Positions 45,342 through 59,094 are shown, counted from the first letter of the stretch. The stretch is DNA of 64,000 bases from Shewanella phaeophyticola (GCF_025398315.1 NZ_JAODOQ010000001.1:4278001-4342000), one strand, 5' to 3'. Notes: generated by a model not told the origin, from the sequence alone. Numbers and translations are program-made.

Positions 45342-45369
45342 TTGACGCCAACACGGGAAAGCGTAAAAT
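45342..45369 (+). promoter_or_regulatory. rRNA operon promoter P2
   Basis: TTGACG at 45342-45347 and TAAAAT at 45364-45369, 16-bp spacing, followed by ACGCCTCC. A second rrn promoter before the antitermination leader. Confidence 0.7.
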
Positions 45370-45427
45370 ACGCCTCCCAAGCCAACGACCTAGCGTCTAA
45401 CGGCGGTGCATGAAATAAGGCATCAAC

Positions 45428-45440
45428 GCTCTTTAACAAT
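45428..45440 (+). promoter_or_regulatory. boxA antitermination element in the rrn leader
   Basis: GCTCTTTAACAAT matches the boxA consensus used by the Nus complex. A second boxA-like TGTTCTTTAACAATTT lies in the 16S-23S spacer near 47353. Confidence 0.8.
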
Positions 45441-45659
45441 CAAAACAAGAAATCTGTGTGGACATTCACAGGTATTGAGTTATTCGAAATTGTCTTCTTG
45501 TTCTTCGGAATGTAGGCAATCAAAAAATTTAAACTCAATGTTTTTCTCTTAAGTGAGAATGATGAATGTTCATAGCAATATGTACAAAAGACTTGTTTCA
45601 CTTCGGTGAGATAAGCAATCAGAATTCATTGAGCCGAGACTTTGTCTCGAAAAAACTTT

Positions 45660-47203
<1,544 letters not shown>

Positions 47204-47618
47204 CCTATACGACTAGCTCGATACTTGGTAGGCAATAAACTGCATCCGTGCGTTTATTGCACACGGCACATCCATGTGCTTGAGTGTTCACACAGATTGC
47301 TTGTTAACTTCTTCGGAAGTAGAGCGAAAATGCCCCGCGAGCCGGTAAGCATTGTTCTTTAACAATTTGGAAAGCTGATAGTACTAACTAAAAGGCGCAT
47401 AAATGACGATTCGTTGTTGTTTGTGTGATTAGGTTAGTGCGAAAAACGTTAATGCGAAAGCATTAACACTTGAGTTCTCAAAACACTGTTTAAGTGTCTT
47501 GAATATTCTAAAAACTAAGGCGATTTCGTGTGCGAAAGTGCATGAATTATCAAAGTAAAAACCAGCTGGTCATGATATGACCCAGAGTTCACATAAGTGA
47601 AACTCATTTGGGTTGTAT
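47204..47618 (+). other. 16S-23S internal transcribed spacer without tRNA
   Basis: A spacer of about 415 bp. It contains a boxA-like element near 47353 and processing-stem candidates, but no tRNA. The AATGCGAAAGCATT stem near 47450 is a simple hairpin. Confidence 0.8.
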
Positions 47619-50513
<2,895 letters not shown>

Positions 50514-50641
50514 TACAACCCAGATGGGTTTTACTGATACGAACTTAGTATTAGAATAGAGCACTTAAATGGTGTGAGAATACTCAATAAAATTAGCTTT
50601 CCGAATTATTATTTAATGCCAAGGCGTTAAATAAACAATTT

Positions 50642-50759
50642 TGTCTGGAAACCATAGAGCTGTGATTCCACCTGATCCCATTCCGAACTCAGAAGTGAAA
50701 CACAGTATCGCCGATGGTAGTGTGGGGTCTCCCCATGTGAGAGTAGGTCATTTCCAGAC
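50642..50759 (+). rRNA. rrf: 5S ribosomal RNA
   Basis: TGTCTGGAAACC at the 5' end pairs with TTTCCAGACG at the 3' end. The loop sequences CCGAACTCAGAAGTGAAAC and GGGTCTCCCCATGTGAGAGT are typical. The length of about 118 nt is normal. Confidence 0.95.
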
Positions 50760-50863
50760 GCCTAATTACCTCGATATGAGATGCTCGAAAGAGCAAGTCT
50801 CCTAGTGATGACACACTAGCGACTTAAAAAGCATTTAGCATCCTGCGTAAGCAACTTGCTAAA

Positions 50864-50940
50864 GGAGCGGTAGTTCAGTTGGTTAGAATACCGGCCTGTC
50901 ACGCCGGGGGTCGCGGGTTCGAGTCCCGTCCGCTCCGCCA
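50864..50940 (+). tRNA. tRNA-Asp (GTC)
   Basis: A 77-nt tRNA with acceptor GGAGCGG pairing with CCGCTCC, anticodon loop CCTGTCACG (anticodon GTC), GGTTCGAGTCC T-arm and encoded CCA. It follows the 5S gene, a common position for tRNA-Asp in rrn operons. A terminator follows. Confidence 0.95.
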
Positions 50941-50950
50941 ACTTTAGATG

Positions 50951-50981
50951 AAGGCCTTTGCAGCAATGCAAAGGCCTTTTT
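50951..50981 (+). terminator. Terminator of the rrn-tRNA operon
   Basis: AAGGCCTTTGCA and TGCAAAGGCCTTTTT with a 4-nt loop. The same sequence, with one base changed in the loop, follows the second tRNA copy. Confidence 0.9.
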
Positions 50982-51011
50982 CGTATTTAACACGGGCGAA
51001 AGACTAAAGAT

Positions 51012-51114
51012 AGAGCGGTAGTTCAGTTGGTAGTTTAGTTGGTTAAGGTTTTTTATTAGAGATACCGGCCTGTCACGCCGGGGGTCGCGGGTTCGAGTCC
51101 CGTCCGCTCCGCCA
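51012..51114 (+). pseudogene. tRNA-Asp copy disrupted by a 26-nt D-arm insertion
   Basis: The 3' part from ATACCGGCC through the GTC anticodon, T-arm and CCA is identical to the intact tRNA-Asp. In the D-arm, GTTCAGTTGGT is followed by an imperfect repeat (AGTTTAGTTGGTTA) and a T-rich segment, making the gene 103 nt. The first base is A rather than G, so the acceptor pair is also spoiled. The flanking GCCAACTTTAGATGAAGGCC and terminator are copied too. This looks like an array duplicate that decayed; production of a mature tRNA is unlikely. Confidence 0.85.
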
Positions 51115-51124
51115 ACTTTAGATG

Positions 51125-51155
51125 AAGGCCTTTGCAGTAATGCAAAGGCCTTTTT
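51125..51155 (+). terminator. Duplicate terminator after the tRNA-Asp remnant
   Basis: AAGGCCTTTGCA, loop GTAA, TGCAAAGGCCTTTTT. A near-identical copy of the terminator at 50951. Confidence 0.85.
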
Positions 51156-51274
51156 CGTATTAAAATTTTAAAACCCAATCTACGTGGAAATGTAGTTTGC
51201 TGCACTATATATGTATCGCAGGCGGTTTGTCATACTTCACCTCCCGCGACTACTTGTATCAGCTTAAGTAATGA

Positions 51275-51305
51275 CAAAAAAGCCTCGTCATAGGCGAGGC
51301 TCTTC
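51275..51305 (-). terminator. Terminator of rbsK (minus strand)
   Basis: Read on the minus strand, AGCCTCGCC and GGCGAGGCT-like arms around TATGA are followed by TTTTTT. It lies about 20 bp after the rbsK stop. Confidence 0.8.
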
Positions 51306-51323
51306 GTTGTAGAGAACTTGATA

Positions 51324-52235
51324 TCAATTATTCAGCTGATCTCGGTATGGAATACTACTTTGTGCTCCATGACGAGTAACCGCAATTGATGAGGCTTTAT
51401 TAGCAAAAGTTACCGCTTCTTGCAGACTTTTACCTTCATCTAATGCCACCATCAGTGCACCATTAAATGTATCTCCCGCCGCGACAGTATCGATAGCATT
51501 AACTATTGGTGCTGGTATCAGCTTTCCTTTACCTTGTTCACTAACATAAGCACCTTTGCTACCTAGGGTGATAACAACTTTATTGATACCTTGTTGATGA
51601 AAATAATCAGCAGCTTTTGAGGCACTTAATTGATCGCTGACCTCTACGCCCGTTAATGCAAATGCTTCTGTTTCATTTGGTGTGATAATGTCGACTAAGC
51701 TAAGTATTTCTTTACTTAACATAGCTGCTGGCGCAGGGTTGAGTAGGCTGATGCATTGATGTTGTCTTGCAAGTTGTAATGCTGCTTTAACACTTTCTAA
51801 CGACGTTTCTAGTTGGATTAGCATGTAATTTGCTTGAGCAAACTTAGCTTGCTGTTGTTGAAAATGCACTGCCGATAGGTAGGCATTAGCACCGGGAACT
51901 ACACCAATGCTATTTTCACCTTGTTGATTAACAAAAATCATCGCAGTCCCAGTACTTTGATCCGCGATTTGGTAGCATCCTTCAAGTTCGATACCATCAG
52001 CAGCCCAAGCATTACGCATCATGGCCGCGTTACCGTCATCACCGAGTGCTGTTATAAAACTGATAGTCTGCTTTGCATTTCGTAAGCGAGCAGCCGCGAC
52101 AGCTTGATTTGCGCCTTTACCACCGAGTTCAAGGCGATATTTTTGGCTAATTAAGGTTTCTCCGGCTTTGGGAAGAACATCAAAAGTCAGGACATGATCG
52201 GCATTGGCGCTACCGACTACTAATAAAGTGCTCAT
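51324..52235 (-). CDS. rbsK: Ribokinase
   Basis: A PfkB-family kinase that phosphorylates ribose to ribose-5-phosphate. The 303-aa protein has the N-terminal signature GGKGANQAVAAARL (about residues 38-51), the hinge GDDGNAAMMR and the C-terminal signature DTVAAGDTFNGAL carrying the catalytic Asp. NAIDTVAAGDTF is the ribokinase form. It lies 49 bp after a nucleoside hydrolase gene, and the two form a salvage pair: the hydrolase releases ribose and this enzyme phosphorylates it. Confidence 0.93.
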   Translation of the reverse strand: MSTLLVVGSANADHVLTFDVLPKAGETLISQKYRLELGGKGANQAVAAARLRNAKQTISFITALGDDGNAAMMRNAWAADGIELEGCYQIADQSTGTAMIFVNQQGENSIGVVPGANAYLSAVHFQQQQAKFAQANYMLIQLETSLESVKAALQLARQHQCISLLNPAPAAMLSKEILSLVDIITPNETEAFALTGVEVSDQLSASKAADYFHQQGINKVVITLGSKGAYVSEQGKGKLIPAPIVNAIDTVAAGDTFNGALMVALDEGKSLQEAVTFANKASSIAVTRHGAQSSIPYRDQLNN

Positions 52236-52284
52236 GCTTTTCCTTTATTGTCATGTAGATATCAACCTACATGACATTTTGGGG

Positions 52285-53217
52285 TTAGTAATCGTTTAGG
52301 CGGTCTACGATAAAGTCGACAAACCCTTGACGGTTTATATCAAACAAGACTTTGGTATTGTGCGGATTTCCAGTTAGTTGATATCGGTCTACAACCGTCA
52401 TTCCTTGAGTGTGCTCACCTTTTGTTTCAACGCCAACCCAACAATCTACAGTGGTAAATAATGATGGATTCAGCAGCCAGGCAATGGTGCACGGGTCATG
52501 CAGTGGTGCGCCAGTAAAGCCCCATTTAGGATCACGGTGATAAATCATAAAGAAGTCGAGCAGCTCGGCAACACATTGAGCAACAGGGTTGCTAATGGCT
52601 CTTATACGTTCTATGTCTTCATCCATAATCTGTGCTTCATGAGTAACATCAAGTCCACACATCACGATTGGAATGCCTGATTTAAACACCATGTCAGCCG
52701 CTTCTGGGTCGACAAAAATATTGAATTCAGCTGCAGGGATCCAGTTGCCAACACCAGCCGCACCACCCATCAGTACGATGCTATCAATATTATGATGCAG
52801 CTCTGGGTGTGTTGCTAAAAACAGTGCAATATTGGTTAAAGTGCCTGTTGGAACAAGGGTTACAGGTTTAGGGCAATTTTTGACTTTTTCAGCCATTAAT
52901 TCAATTGCTGTTTGGCTGACTGGATTAAATGCAGGATCAGGTAGTTTAGGCTCATCAAGACCCGTTTCACCGTGGACGTTATCTGCAATAATTAATTCGC
53001 GCGCTAAAGGTTTAGGTGCACCGGCGGCCACGGGTATATCATGTCGGCCTAATAAGGTAAGCACGCGTAAGGCATTGTTTAATGTTTTATCTGGTGTTTG
53101 ATTACCCGCACTGGTTGTTACTGCAAGGACATCAAGCTTGTCTGAACTTAATGCTAAAATGAGTGAGATGGCATCATCATGGCCAGGATCACAATCGAGA
53201 ATGACAGGACGTTTCAT
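52285..53217 (-). CDS. Pyrimidine/ribonucleoside hydrolase
   Basis: A nucleoside hydrolase of the IunH/RihA type, which splits ribonucleosides into base and ribose. The 310-aa protein opens with the calcium-binding DCDPGHDDA signature (residues 8-16), then VHGETGLD, LVPTGTLTN and the active-site segment FNIFVDPEAAD. The DPCTIAWLL region near residue 240 completes the metal site. Its immediate partner is rbsK, which supports ribose salvage. It is closest in feel to RihA but substrate preference cannot be fixed. Confidence 0.92.
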   Translation of the reverse strand: MKRPVILDCDPGHDDAISLILALSSDKLDVLAVTTSAGNQTPDKTLNNALRVLTLLGRHDIPVAAGAPKPLARELIIADNVHGETGLDEPKLPDPAFNPVSQTAIELMAEKVKNCPKPVTLVPTGTLTNIALFLATHPELHHNIDSIVLMGGAAGVGNWIPAAEFNIFVDPEAADMVFKSGIPIVMCGLDVTHEAQIMDEDIERIRAISNPVAQCVAELLDFFMIYHRDPKWGFTGAPLHDPCTIAWLLNPSLFTTVDCWVGVETKGEHTQGMTVVDRYQLTGNPHNTKVLFDINRQGFVDFIVDRLNDY

Positions 53218-53460
53218 AGGTGATTTCCTTATTCAATAAGAGGGATAATGTACCATTATGACGGAGGTCGATTTAATGCTTAATAACTGAAAATGTGATC
53301 TGATATACGCCGATATAATGGGGACTAAAAAAGCATCGCAGCTAATTTGCCTTAGTTGGGTTGCCGTTTCAATTATTGATTTGATGAATAATGTAATTAA
53401 ACGTGTTTCTATGATGCTGTTTTTAAATATAATAAGCTGTTATAACCCGCGGAGTAAGTT

Positions 53461-53712
53461 ATGGATTGTCGTTTAGGTTGTGGTGCTTGCTGCATTGCGC
53501 CTTCAATCACGAGCCCGATCCCTGGTATGCCAAATGGTAAACCAGCGGGTGTGCGTTGTGCGCAGCTAAATGACGACAATTTATGTAAGATTTTTGGTCT
53601 GCCTGAACGACCAGATGTGTGTGCTGAATTTACTGCCAATATTGATGTTTGCGGCACAACAAATGAGCAAGCTTTATGGTTGATCACTGATTTAGAGTCT
53701 TCAACATGTTAA
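53461..53712 (+). CDS. YkgJ-family Cys-cluster protein
   Basis: An 83-aa protein with eight Cys, opening MDCRLGCGACCIAPS and continuing RCAQLNDDNLCKIFGLPERP, DVCAEF and DVCGTT. This CxxGCGxCC pattern is the YkgJ/UPF0153 zinc- or iron-binding cluster. It precedes nsrR by 35 bp on the same strand. Function unknown. Confidence 0.85.
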   Translation: MDCRLGCGACCIAPSITSPIPGMPNGKPAGVRCAQLNDDNLCKIFGLPERPDVCAEFTANIDVCGTTNEQALWLITDLESSTC

Positions 53713-53747
53713 TCTGCGGCAAATATTTACTTTGGATACTTTAGATT

Positions 53748-54203
53748 ATGCAACTGACTCGATATACAGACTTTGGTATTCGTATTTTAATGTACCTTGC
53801 TGTGCAACCAGAGCGCGAAAACTTGTTTCGCATTGCAGAGGTAACGAGTGTATTCGACTTGTCGTCTAATCATGTCGCTAAAATTGTTCATCAATTGGGG
53901 CGATTGGGTTACTTACAAACAATACGCGGTAAAAGTGGTGGATTTAAATTGGCTAAAACGGCTAGTGAGCTCAACTTAGGCCAGTTAGTGCGTGACCTAG
54001 AGCATTCACTTGCCCCCATTGATTGTGAATCTCCTTATTGTCGTTTTACCCCGGTTTGTAAACTGAGGGGGGTTTTAGCGCAAGCGGTTGCGGCGTATTT
54101 AGCCATATTAGATCAGTATACTTTAGCTGATATCGTGACCAACAAAGACGACCTATTAGCGTCTTTACCTGATTTATCTATTTCAGTGTTGCAGTTGGAT
54201 TAG
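53748..54203 (+). CDS. nsrR: Rrf2-family nitric-oxide-sensing repressor NsrR
   Basis: NsrR is an iron-sulphur repressor that loses DNA binding on reaction with NO. The 151-aa protein starts MQLTRYTDFGIRILMYLAVQ, the Rrf2 winged helix. It has the recognition helix SSNHVAKIVHQLG and a wing with GKSGGFKLAK. Its three cluster cysteines are in CESPYCRFTPVCKL. Length and Cys spacing match NsrR rather than IscR. The end overlaps the convergent yibQ gene by 26 bp. Confidence 0.88.
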   Translation: MQLTRYTDFGIRILMYLAVQPERENLFRIAEVTSVFDLSSNHVAKIVHQLGRLGYLQTIRGKSGGFKLAKTASELNLGQLVRDLEHSLAPIDCESPYCRFTPVCKLRGVLAQAVAAYLAILDQYTLADIVTNKDDLLASLPDLSISVLQLD

Positions 54204-54936
54204 CCTGACTTGTGGTGGCAATGTTGATGTCATCAAATAACTGCGATGTTTGAACTAACACAATGCCGTTGGCTTCTAAACGGGTTAGGTTTGCTCGTAA
54301 AAACTGAATCGTTTCAGGATAAGGATGGGCAATAGCCACTAATTTACCTTGCTGTTTAGTTCGCTCAATTATCTGGTTAAATTGTTTCTCTAACCCTCGC
54401 TGACTCACGTCATTATCTAAAAATACATGCCTTCTTAACAACGGAACCCCAAGTTGATTAGCGGTATCGCTCGCCTTAGTGTATTTGGTTGTCACACTGT
54501 CGACAAAAAACAATTGTTGCTGCTTTAAGCTCTGCATAACCCAAAGCATGGGGTCGTCCATTTGGGTTAACAGGCTACCCATATGGTTATTTGCCCCTTT
54601 GGCAAAAGGGATACTTTTAAAGGCGGCTTGTAACTGTTGTTTTATTTGGGTTTCGCTCATGTCGTTAGTTAATCCGCCATGGCCTAAGGCTTTACCGTTT
54701 AATGCCTGCATGGGCAGATGCAACATGATTTCGTGGCCTTTTTCATGGCCATCATTAGCCAGTTTTTGGCCGAGTGGGGTATGAGGTAATACTGACAAGG
54801 TAATATTGGCAGGCAGTGTTAATGCTGCTTCGTCAGTGAGTCTATAACCAATATCGTCGATGATAATGGCTAGTTTGGCAGCATTTGCGGGTAATAAACC
54901 GCATAAGTAAATGAAGAAAATTAATAGAATTCGCAC
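54178..54936 (-). CDS. yibQ: Divergent polysaccharide deacetylase family protein YibQ
   Basis: A 252-aa exported protein with a signal peptide (MRILLIFFIYLCGLLPANAA). The deacetylase fold starts KLAIIIDDIGYRLTDEAAL and has the metal-binding-like HPYPET late in the chain. Other landmarks are IMLHLPMQA, NNHMGSLLT and FVDSVTTKYT. The family is usually beside envC, as here, and is thought to act on cell-wall sugars, but activity is unproven. The nearby order yibQ-envC-gpmI is the classic gammaproteobacterial arrangement. Confidence 0.9.
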   Translation of the reverse strand: MRILLIFFIYLCGLLPANAAKLAIIIDDIGYRLTDEAALTLPANITLSVLPHTPLGQKLANDGHEKGHEIMLHLPMQALNGKALGHGGLTNDMSETQIKQQLQAAFKSIPFAKGANNHMGSLLTQMDDPMLWVMQSLKQQQLFFVDSVTTKYTKASDTANQLGVPLLRRHVFLDNDVSQRGLEKQFNQIIERTKQQGKLVAIAHPYPETIQFLRANLTRLEANGIVLVQTSQLFDDINIATTSQANPTATLK

Positions 54937-55056
54937 AAGTTTAGCTTATCTTTTTAAGAGGTATTGTTGTTAATATCATGCTAACAAACCGATTATAGGC
55001 ATATTTGATAGGCTTGATACAGCGCTATTTAGACGAAAACGTCGTGAACAGTATCA

Positions 55057-56190
55057 TTAGCGACAATAATAAGCAGGATCGACCGCTTTACCTTTATTAC
55101 GGATTTCAAAGTACAGTCCGGGTTCGCTTTGCCCACCAGAGCTACCCACTAAAGCAATTGAGTCGCCACTTTTGACCATATCGCCAGGTTGCTTTAATAA
55201 TGTTTGTGCGTGACCATAAAGGCTCATGTAACCCTTACCATGATCTATCACCAACACCATACCAAAGCCTCGTAGCCAGTCGGCATAAATGACTTTGCCA
55301 GACGCCACAGCATGAATATTTTGCCCTTCAGGTGCCGACAAAACGCTACCTTTCCAGACTATTTGCCCTGAACGGCTACTGCCAAAGCGTTTGTTCATAC
55401 GGCCTTTAGTTGGCCATTTCAACTTACCCCGTTGATTGGCTAAGCCGTCCATTGTTGGATTAGCTTGAGCGGTTACCATGGCTTGCTGAATAATGCGCTT
55501 TAAACTGGCCTCTTCAATTTGTAACTGCTCGAGCTCTGCACCTTTACTCGATAAGGTACGCTGTAATTGAGTGAGGGTTTGCTTTCGTTGATCTTGTTCT
55601 TTAGATAACAGCTGTGCCTGCTTTTTTTGTTCAAGCACTAATGCATTGAGTTTTTGCTGCGAAGTTACTTGTTGTTGCTTCACTTTATCTAAATCAATGC
55701 TGGTTTGCTTTAACTGTTTAATTGCTTTAATGCGGGCGTTATTTAAAAATTGATAATACGCAAGCATGCGCTCAACAGTGGCTGGGTTTTGCTGATTAAG
55801 CATCATTTTGGTGTAGTCATGATTACCGGCAAGGTAGGCACTAGATAGTTGTTTTGATAATGTTTTTTGCTGACTACTTTTGAGGCTGGCGAGTTCGATC
55901 TGTTGCTTGTCCAATTCGCGTAATTTAGCATTGACCGCTGATAGTGAGGCTTGAGATTGATTCACTTTTTGAGCTGCTTTGGCAATGGCTTGCTCGTCAC
56001 TTTTTAATAAATTAATCAGCTTTTCGCGTTGTTTAGCGGTATCTTTAAGTGAGTTTTGTTGTTGGTTTATTTGCGATTGAATAGATTTTAATGCCGATTG
56101 ACGAGAAGCCAAATCAGCACTGTTTGCCATAAATGAAAGGATTAGAAAGCCAGCAATTATGCTGGCTTTAACAAATAAACGAGTTATCAC
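55057..56190 (-). CDS. envC: Murein hydrolase activator EnvC
   Basis: EnvC is a periplasmic activator of the amidases AmiA/AmiB at the division septum. The 377-aa protein has an N-terminal signal (ending near residue 24, FMANSA), long coiled coils (about 28-235; QSALKSIQSQINQQQNSLKD and similar) and a C-terminal LytM domain (WPTKGRMNKRFG, VASGKVIYADWLRGFGMVLV, MSLYGHAQ, GLYFEIRNKGKAVDP). The LytM zinc site lacks the usual first His, as in other EnvC proteins that are inactive activators. Located 10 bp after gpmI. Confidence 0.94.
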   Translation of the reverse strand: MITRLFVKASIIAGFLILSFMANSADLASRQSALKSIQSQINQQQNSLKDTAKQREKLINLLKSDEQAIAKAAQKVNQSQASLSAVNAKLRELDKQQIELASLKSSQQKTLSKQLSSAYLAGNHDYTKMMLNQQNPATVERMLAYYQFLNNARIKAIKQLKQTSIDLDKVKQQQVTSQQKLNALVLEQKKQAQLLSKEQDQRKQTLTQLQRTLSSKGAELEQLQIEEASLKRIIQQAMVTAQANPTMDGLANQRGKLKWPTKGRMNKRFGSSRSGQIVWKGSVLSAPEGQNIHAVASGKVIYADWLRGFGMVLVIDHGKGYMSLYGHAQTLLKQPGDMVKSGDSIALVGSSGGQSEPGLYFEIRNKGKAVDPAYYCR

Positions 56191-56200
56191 GAGTTAATGT

Positions 56201-57748
56201 TTACTCTTTAAGGTCAATAATACAGTGCCCGCTCATTTCTTCCGGGATGCTTTGACTCATTAAGGTTAACATAGTTGGCGCGATATCGCTCAAGCGTCCA
56301 CCATCTTTTATTGTGGCATCACGACCAACATAAACGAACGGTACCAAGTTACTGGTGTGCGCAGTAAATGCTTGTCCATTAGAAGGATCTTTCATTTTTT
56401 CGGCATTACCATGATCAGCTGTAATCAAGCATTCGCCATCAACTTTAGCTAATGCTTCAACGACACGACCAATACAAGCATCAACAGCTTCACAGGCTTT
56501 AACCGCAGCATCAAAATTACCCGTATGACCAACCATATCGCCATTAGGATAGTTACAAATAATCACATCGTATTTGCTTGATTCAATTGCGGCAACGAGC
56601 TTGTCGGTCAGCTCTGTTGAGCTCATTTCAGGCTGTAAATCATATGTAGCCACTTTAGGTGATTGGATTAAAATCCGATCTTCGCCTTTAAATGGTTGCT
56701 CTTTGCCACCGTTAAAAAAGAACGTCACGTGAGCGTACTTTTCTGTTTCAGAAATACGTAGCTGAGTTTTACCCTGGTTTTGCAGGGTTTCACCAAGGGT
56801 ATTCACTAGGTCTTCTGACGGATAAGCCACTGCTGCGTTAATGTCGGCAGCGTACTCAGTTAGCATCACAAAATTGACTTTTGGGGTTTTATTACGAACA
56901 AAACCATCAAAGTCAGGGTTGACGAAACAGCGGGTAATTTGACGGGCGCGGTCGGCACGGAAATTCATAAAAATAAGTGCATCGTTGTCGTTTAATTCAG
57001 CGACTTGACCTTGGTCATCAGTAATGGTCGATGCCGCGACAAATTCATCGTTTTCGTCACGAGCATAAGCCGCTTCTAAGGCTTCAGGGGCACTGCTGTA
57101 ACTAAACTTGCTTTTGCCTTCACTGATTAATTCGTAGGCTTGAGACACTCTATCCCAGCGGTTATCTCGATCCATCGCAAAGTAACGGCCAATGATTGAT
57201 GCCGTGCGTCCATGGCCTAATGATGCAAACAGTTTATCAAAATGCACTAAGCTATTTTGGGCACTGCGTGGCGGTGTGTCGCGACCATCTAAAAATGCAT
57301 GTAAATACACTTTAGTTGCGCCACGCTCAACAGCCATACGGCACATGGCTTCAATGTGCTCTTCGTGGCTGTGTACGCCACCAGGAGACAATAGCCCCAT
57401 GATGTGAACCGCCCCATTGGCTGCTATAGCCTTGTCTACCGCTTCACAAAGCGCTTGGTTTTTTTCAAACTCATGGTCAGCAATCGCTTTGCTGACACGG
57501 GTCAGTTCTTGATAAACAATACGGCCTGAACCGATATTGATATGGCCAACTTCAGAGTTACCCATTTGACCGTCTGGTAAACCAACATCGATACCAGAAC
57601 CTGAAATTAAGCTGTGAGGATATTGCGCATTTAGCTTATCTAACACAGGGGTGTTTGCATGGAAAACCGCATTGTCTTGCGGATCTTCACTGTAACCCCA
57701 GCCATCGAGGATAAGTAATGCTAAAGGACGTTTTTGGGTCATTTGCAA
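56201..57748 (-). CDS. gpmI: 2,3-bisphosphoglycerate-independent phosphoglycerate mutase
   Basis: GpmI interconverts 3- and 2-phosphoglycerate in glycolysis, a manganese enzyme. The 515-aa protein begins with RPLALLILDGWGYS and has the catalytic Ser in QMGNSEVGHINIGSGR. Metal-binding residues are in GVHSHEEHIEA, HAFLDGRDTPP, GDMVGHTGNFDAA, TADHGNAEKM and AHTSNLVPFV. Normal length. It starts the minus-strand gpmI-envC-yibQ unit, divergent from yibN. Confidence 0.96.
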   Translation of the reverse strand: MQMTQKRPLALLILDGWGYSEDPQDNAVFHANTPVLDKLNAQYPHSLISGSGIDVGLPDGQMGNSEVGHINIGSGRIVYQELTRVSKAIADHEFEKNQALCEAVDKAIAANGAVHIMGLLSPGGVHSHEEHIEAMCRMAVERGATKVYLHAFLDGRDTPPRSAQNSLVHFDKLFASLGHGRTASIIGRYFAMDRDNRWDRVSQAYELISEGKSKFSYSSAPEALEAAYARDENDEFVAASTITDDQGQVAELNDNDALIFMNFRADRARQITRCFVNPDFDGFVRNKTPKVNFVMLTEYAADINAAVAYPSEDLVNTLGETLQNQGKTQLRISETEKYAHVTFFFNGGKEQPFKGEDRILIQSPKVATYDLQPEMSSTELTDKLVAAIESSKYDVIICNYPNGDMVGHTGNFDAAVKACEAVDACIGRVVEALAKVDGECLITADHGNAEKMKDPSNGQAFTAHTSNLVPFVYVGRDATIKDGGRLSDIAPTMLTLMSQSIPEEMSGHCIIDLKE

Positions 57749-57981
57749 GTACCTTTTAAGTTAAAAATAGAAGTGCTATAAAATTTCAATTGTATGAATA
57801 TTACTACTTATCGATTGCGCGCAAAAGGCATATAGGTTTGAAGATATAACTAAAGCAATGATTAAAGTGGTGCGGCCACGAATAAACGCGTTATTTAGGT
57901 GTTTCACTAATGAAAACTACCTAGCAAAACGATATACTCGGTGGCATCTCATCTTAGCCATTGTCAGAGAAATCAGTAATT

Positions 57982-58416
57982 ATGCAAGAGTACATGGAAT
58001 TTTTTAAAGCTAACCCAATGTTAAGTTTAGCGTGGGTAGGCCTATTTGTGGCGCTTGTTGTTAGCGTCATTAAATCGGGTACATCTAAAGTTAAAAACGT
58101 CAGCCATCAAGAATTAACCATAATGGTTAACAAGCAAGATGCAAAAGTTGTCGATGTACGCGGTAAAGAAGAATTTAAGAAAGGCCACATTGTTGATGCA
58201 TTAAATGTGACCTTGTCTGAAATTAAAAATAATCAAGTCTCAAGCCTTGAAAAATTTAAAACTAGCCCCATTATACTTGTATGTAACTCAGGTATGACAT
58301 CGTCACAAGCGGCTCAACTCCTTACTAAACAAGGTTTTGAAAACGTGTTTAACCTTAAAGGTGGCATGGGCGAATGGCAGGGTGCAAATTTACCCGTAGT
58401 TAAAAGTAAGCGTTAA
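57982..58416 (+). CDS. yibN: Membrane-anchored rhodanese-domain protein YibN
   Basis: A 144-aa protein with one N-terminal membrane helix (LSLAWVGLFVALVVSVIKSG) and a rhodanese domain (VVDVRGKEEFKKGHI, then ILVCNSGMTSSQAAQLL, where Cys begins the active loop CNSGMTSS). The start MQEYMEFFKANPMLS at 57982 is taken rather than the upstream TTG at 57961. The gene is next to secB as in other gammaproteobacteria, though the glutaredoxin gene that often lies between them is missing. Confidence 0.9.
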   Translation: MQEYMEFFKANPMLSLAWVGLFVALVVSVIKSGTSKVKNVSHQELTIMVNKQDAKVVDVRGKEEFKKGHIVDALNVTLSEIKNNQVSSLEKFKTSPIILVCNSGMTSSQAAQLLTKQGFENVFNLKGGMGEWQGANLPVVKSKR

Positions 58417-58434
58417 TTACGCGACTAAATAGAC

Positions 58435-58471
58435 AACAGTGTTAACGAATTGGGAATGCGCTAACACTGTT
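58435..58471 (+). terminator. Inverted repeat after yibN
   Basis: AACAGTGTTA (58435-58444) pairs with TAACACTGTT (58462-58471) around a 17-nt loop; a weak T-run follows. Possible terminator or attenuator before secB. Confidence 0.5.
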
Positions 58472-58617
58472 TATCAACAAGATTTTGTTGAAATTATTTT
58501 AGCAAAATCAACTTTACGGGACAGCACTAACGATAGATCAATCGATTGATTATTAGTTGCGAAAGCCCAACACAATTAGCTGCAAAGAAAAGCTAAATAA
58601 CACATAGGTAGGACATT

Positions 58618-59091
58618 ATGGCTGAAGTCGCAAACAACGAAGCACAAGCACCACAATTTAACATTCAGCGTATTTATACAAAGGATTTGTCTTTTGAAAC
58701 GCCAAACAGCCCAGCTGTTTTCCAAAAAGAATGGAACCCAGAAGTCAAGCTAGACCTAGACACTCGCAGCAACAAACTGACTGACGACACATTCGAAGTG
58801 ATTTTATCTCTTACTGTTACCGCTAAAAATGGCGAAGAAACCGCATTCTTATGTGAAGTTCAACAAGCCGGTATCTTCTCTATCTCTGGTTTAACTGAAC
58901 CACAACTTGCTCATTCTTTAGGTGCATACTGCCCTAACGTATTGTTCCCATACGCACGTGAATTAGTCGGTAACTTAGTGGGTCGTGGTACATTCCCACA
59001 ATTAAACCTAGCACCAGTTAACTTTGACGCGCTATTCGCTCAGTATGTTCAACAGCGTCAAGCTGCTGCAACTGAAGAAGCAACAGCATAA
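58618..59091 (+). CDS. secB: Protein-export chaperone SecB
   Basis: SecB holds precursor proteins unfolded for SecA. The 157-aa protein has the conserved FNIQRIYTKDLSFETPNSP start and the core QQAGIFSISGL, CPNVLFPYARE and GRGTFPQLNLAPVNFDALF. A GTAGGA ribosome site precedes the ATG. It is 3 bp upstream of gpsA, the usual pair. Confidence 0.97.
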   Translation: MAEVANNEAQAPQFNIQRIYTKDLSFETPNSPAVFQKEWNPEVKLDLDTRSNKLTDDTFEVILSLTVTAKNGEETAFLCEVQQAGIFSISGLTEPQLAHSLGAYCPNVLFPYARELVGNLVGRGTFPQLNLAPVNFDALFAQYVQQRQAAATEEATA

Positions 59092-59094
59092 TTT

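Noticed and set aside
45149..45439. 96-codon frame on the minus strand before the rRNA operon
   Set aside because: It overlaps the ccoG terminator, both rrn promoters and the leader, and resembles no protein family.
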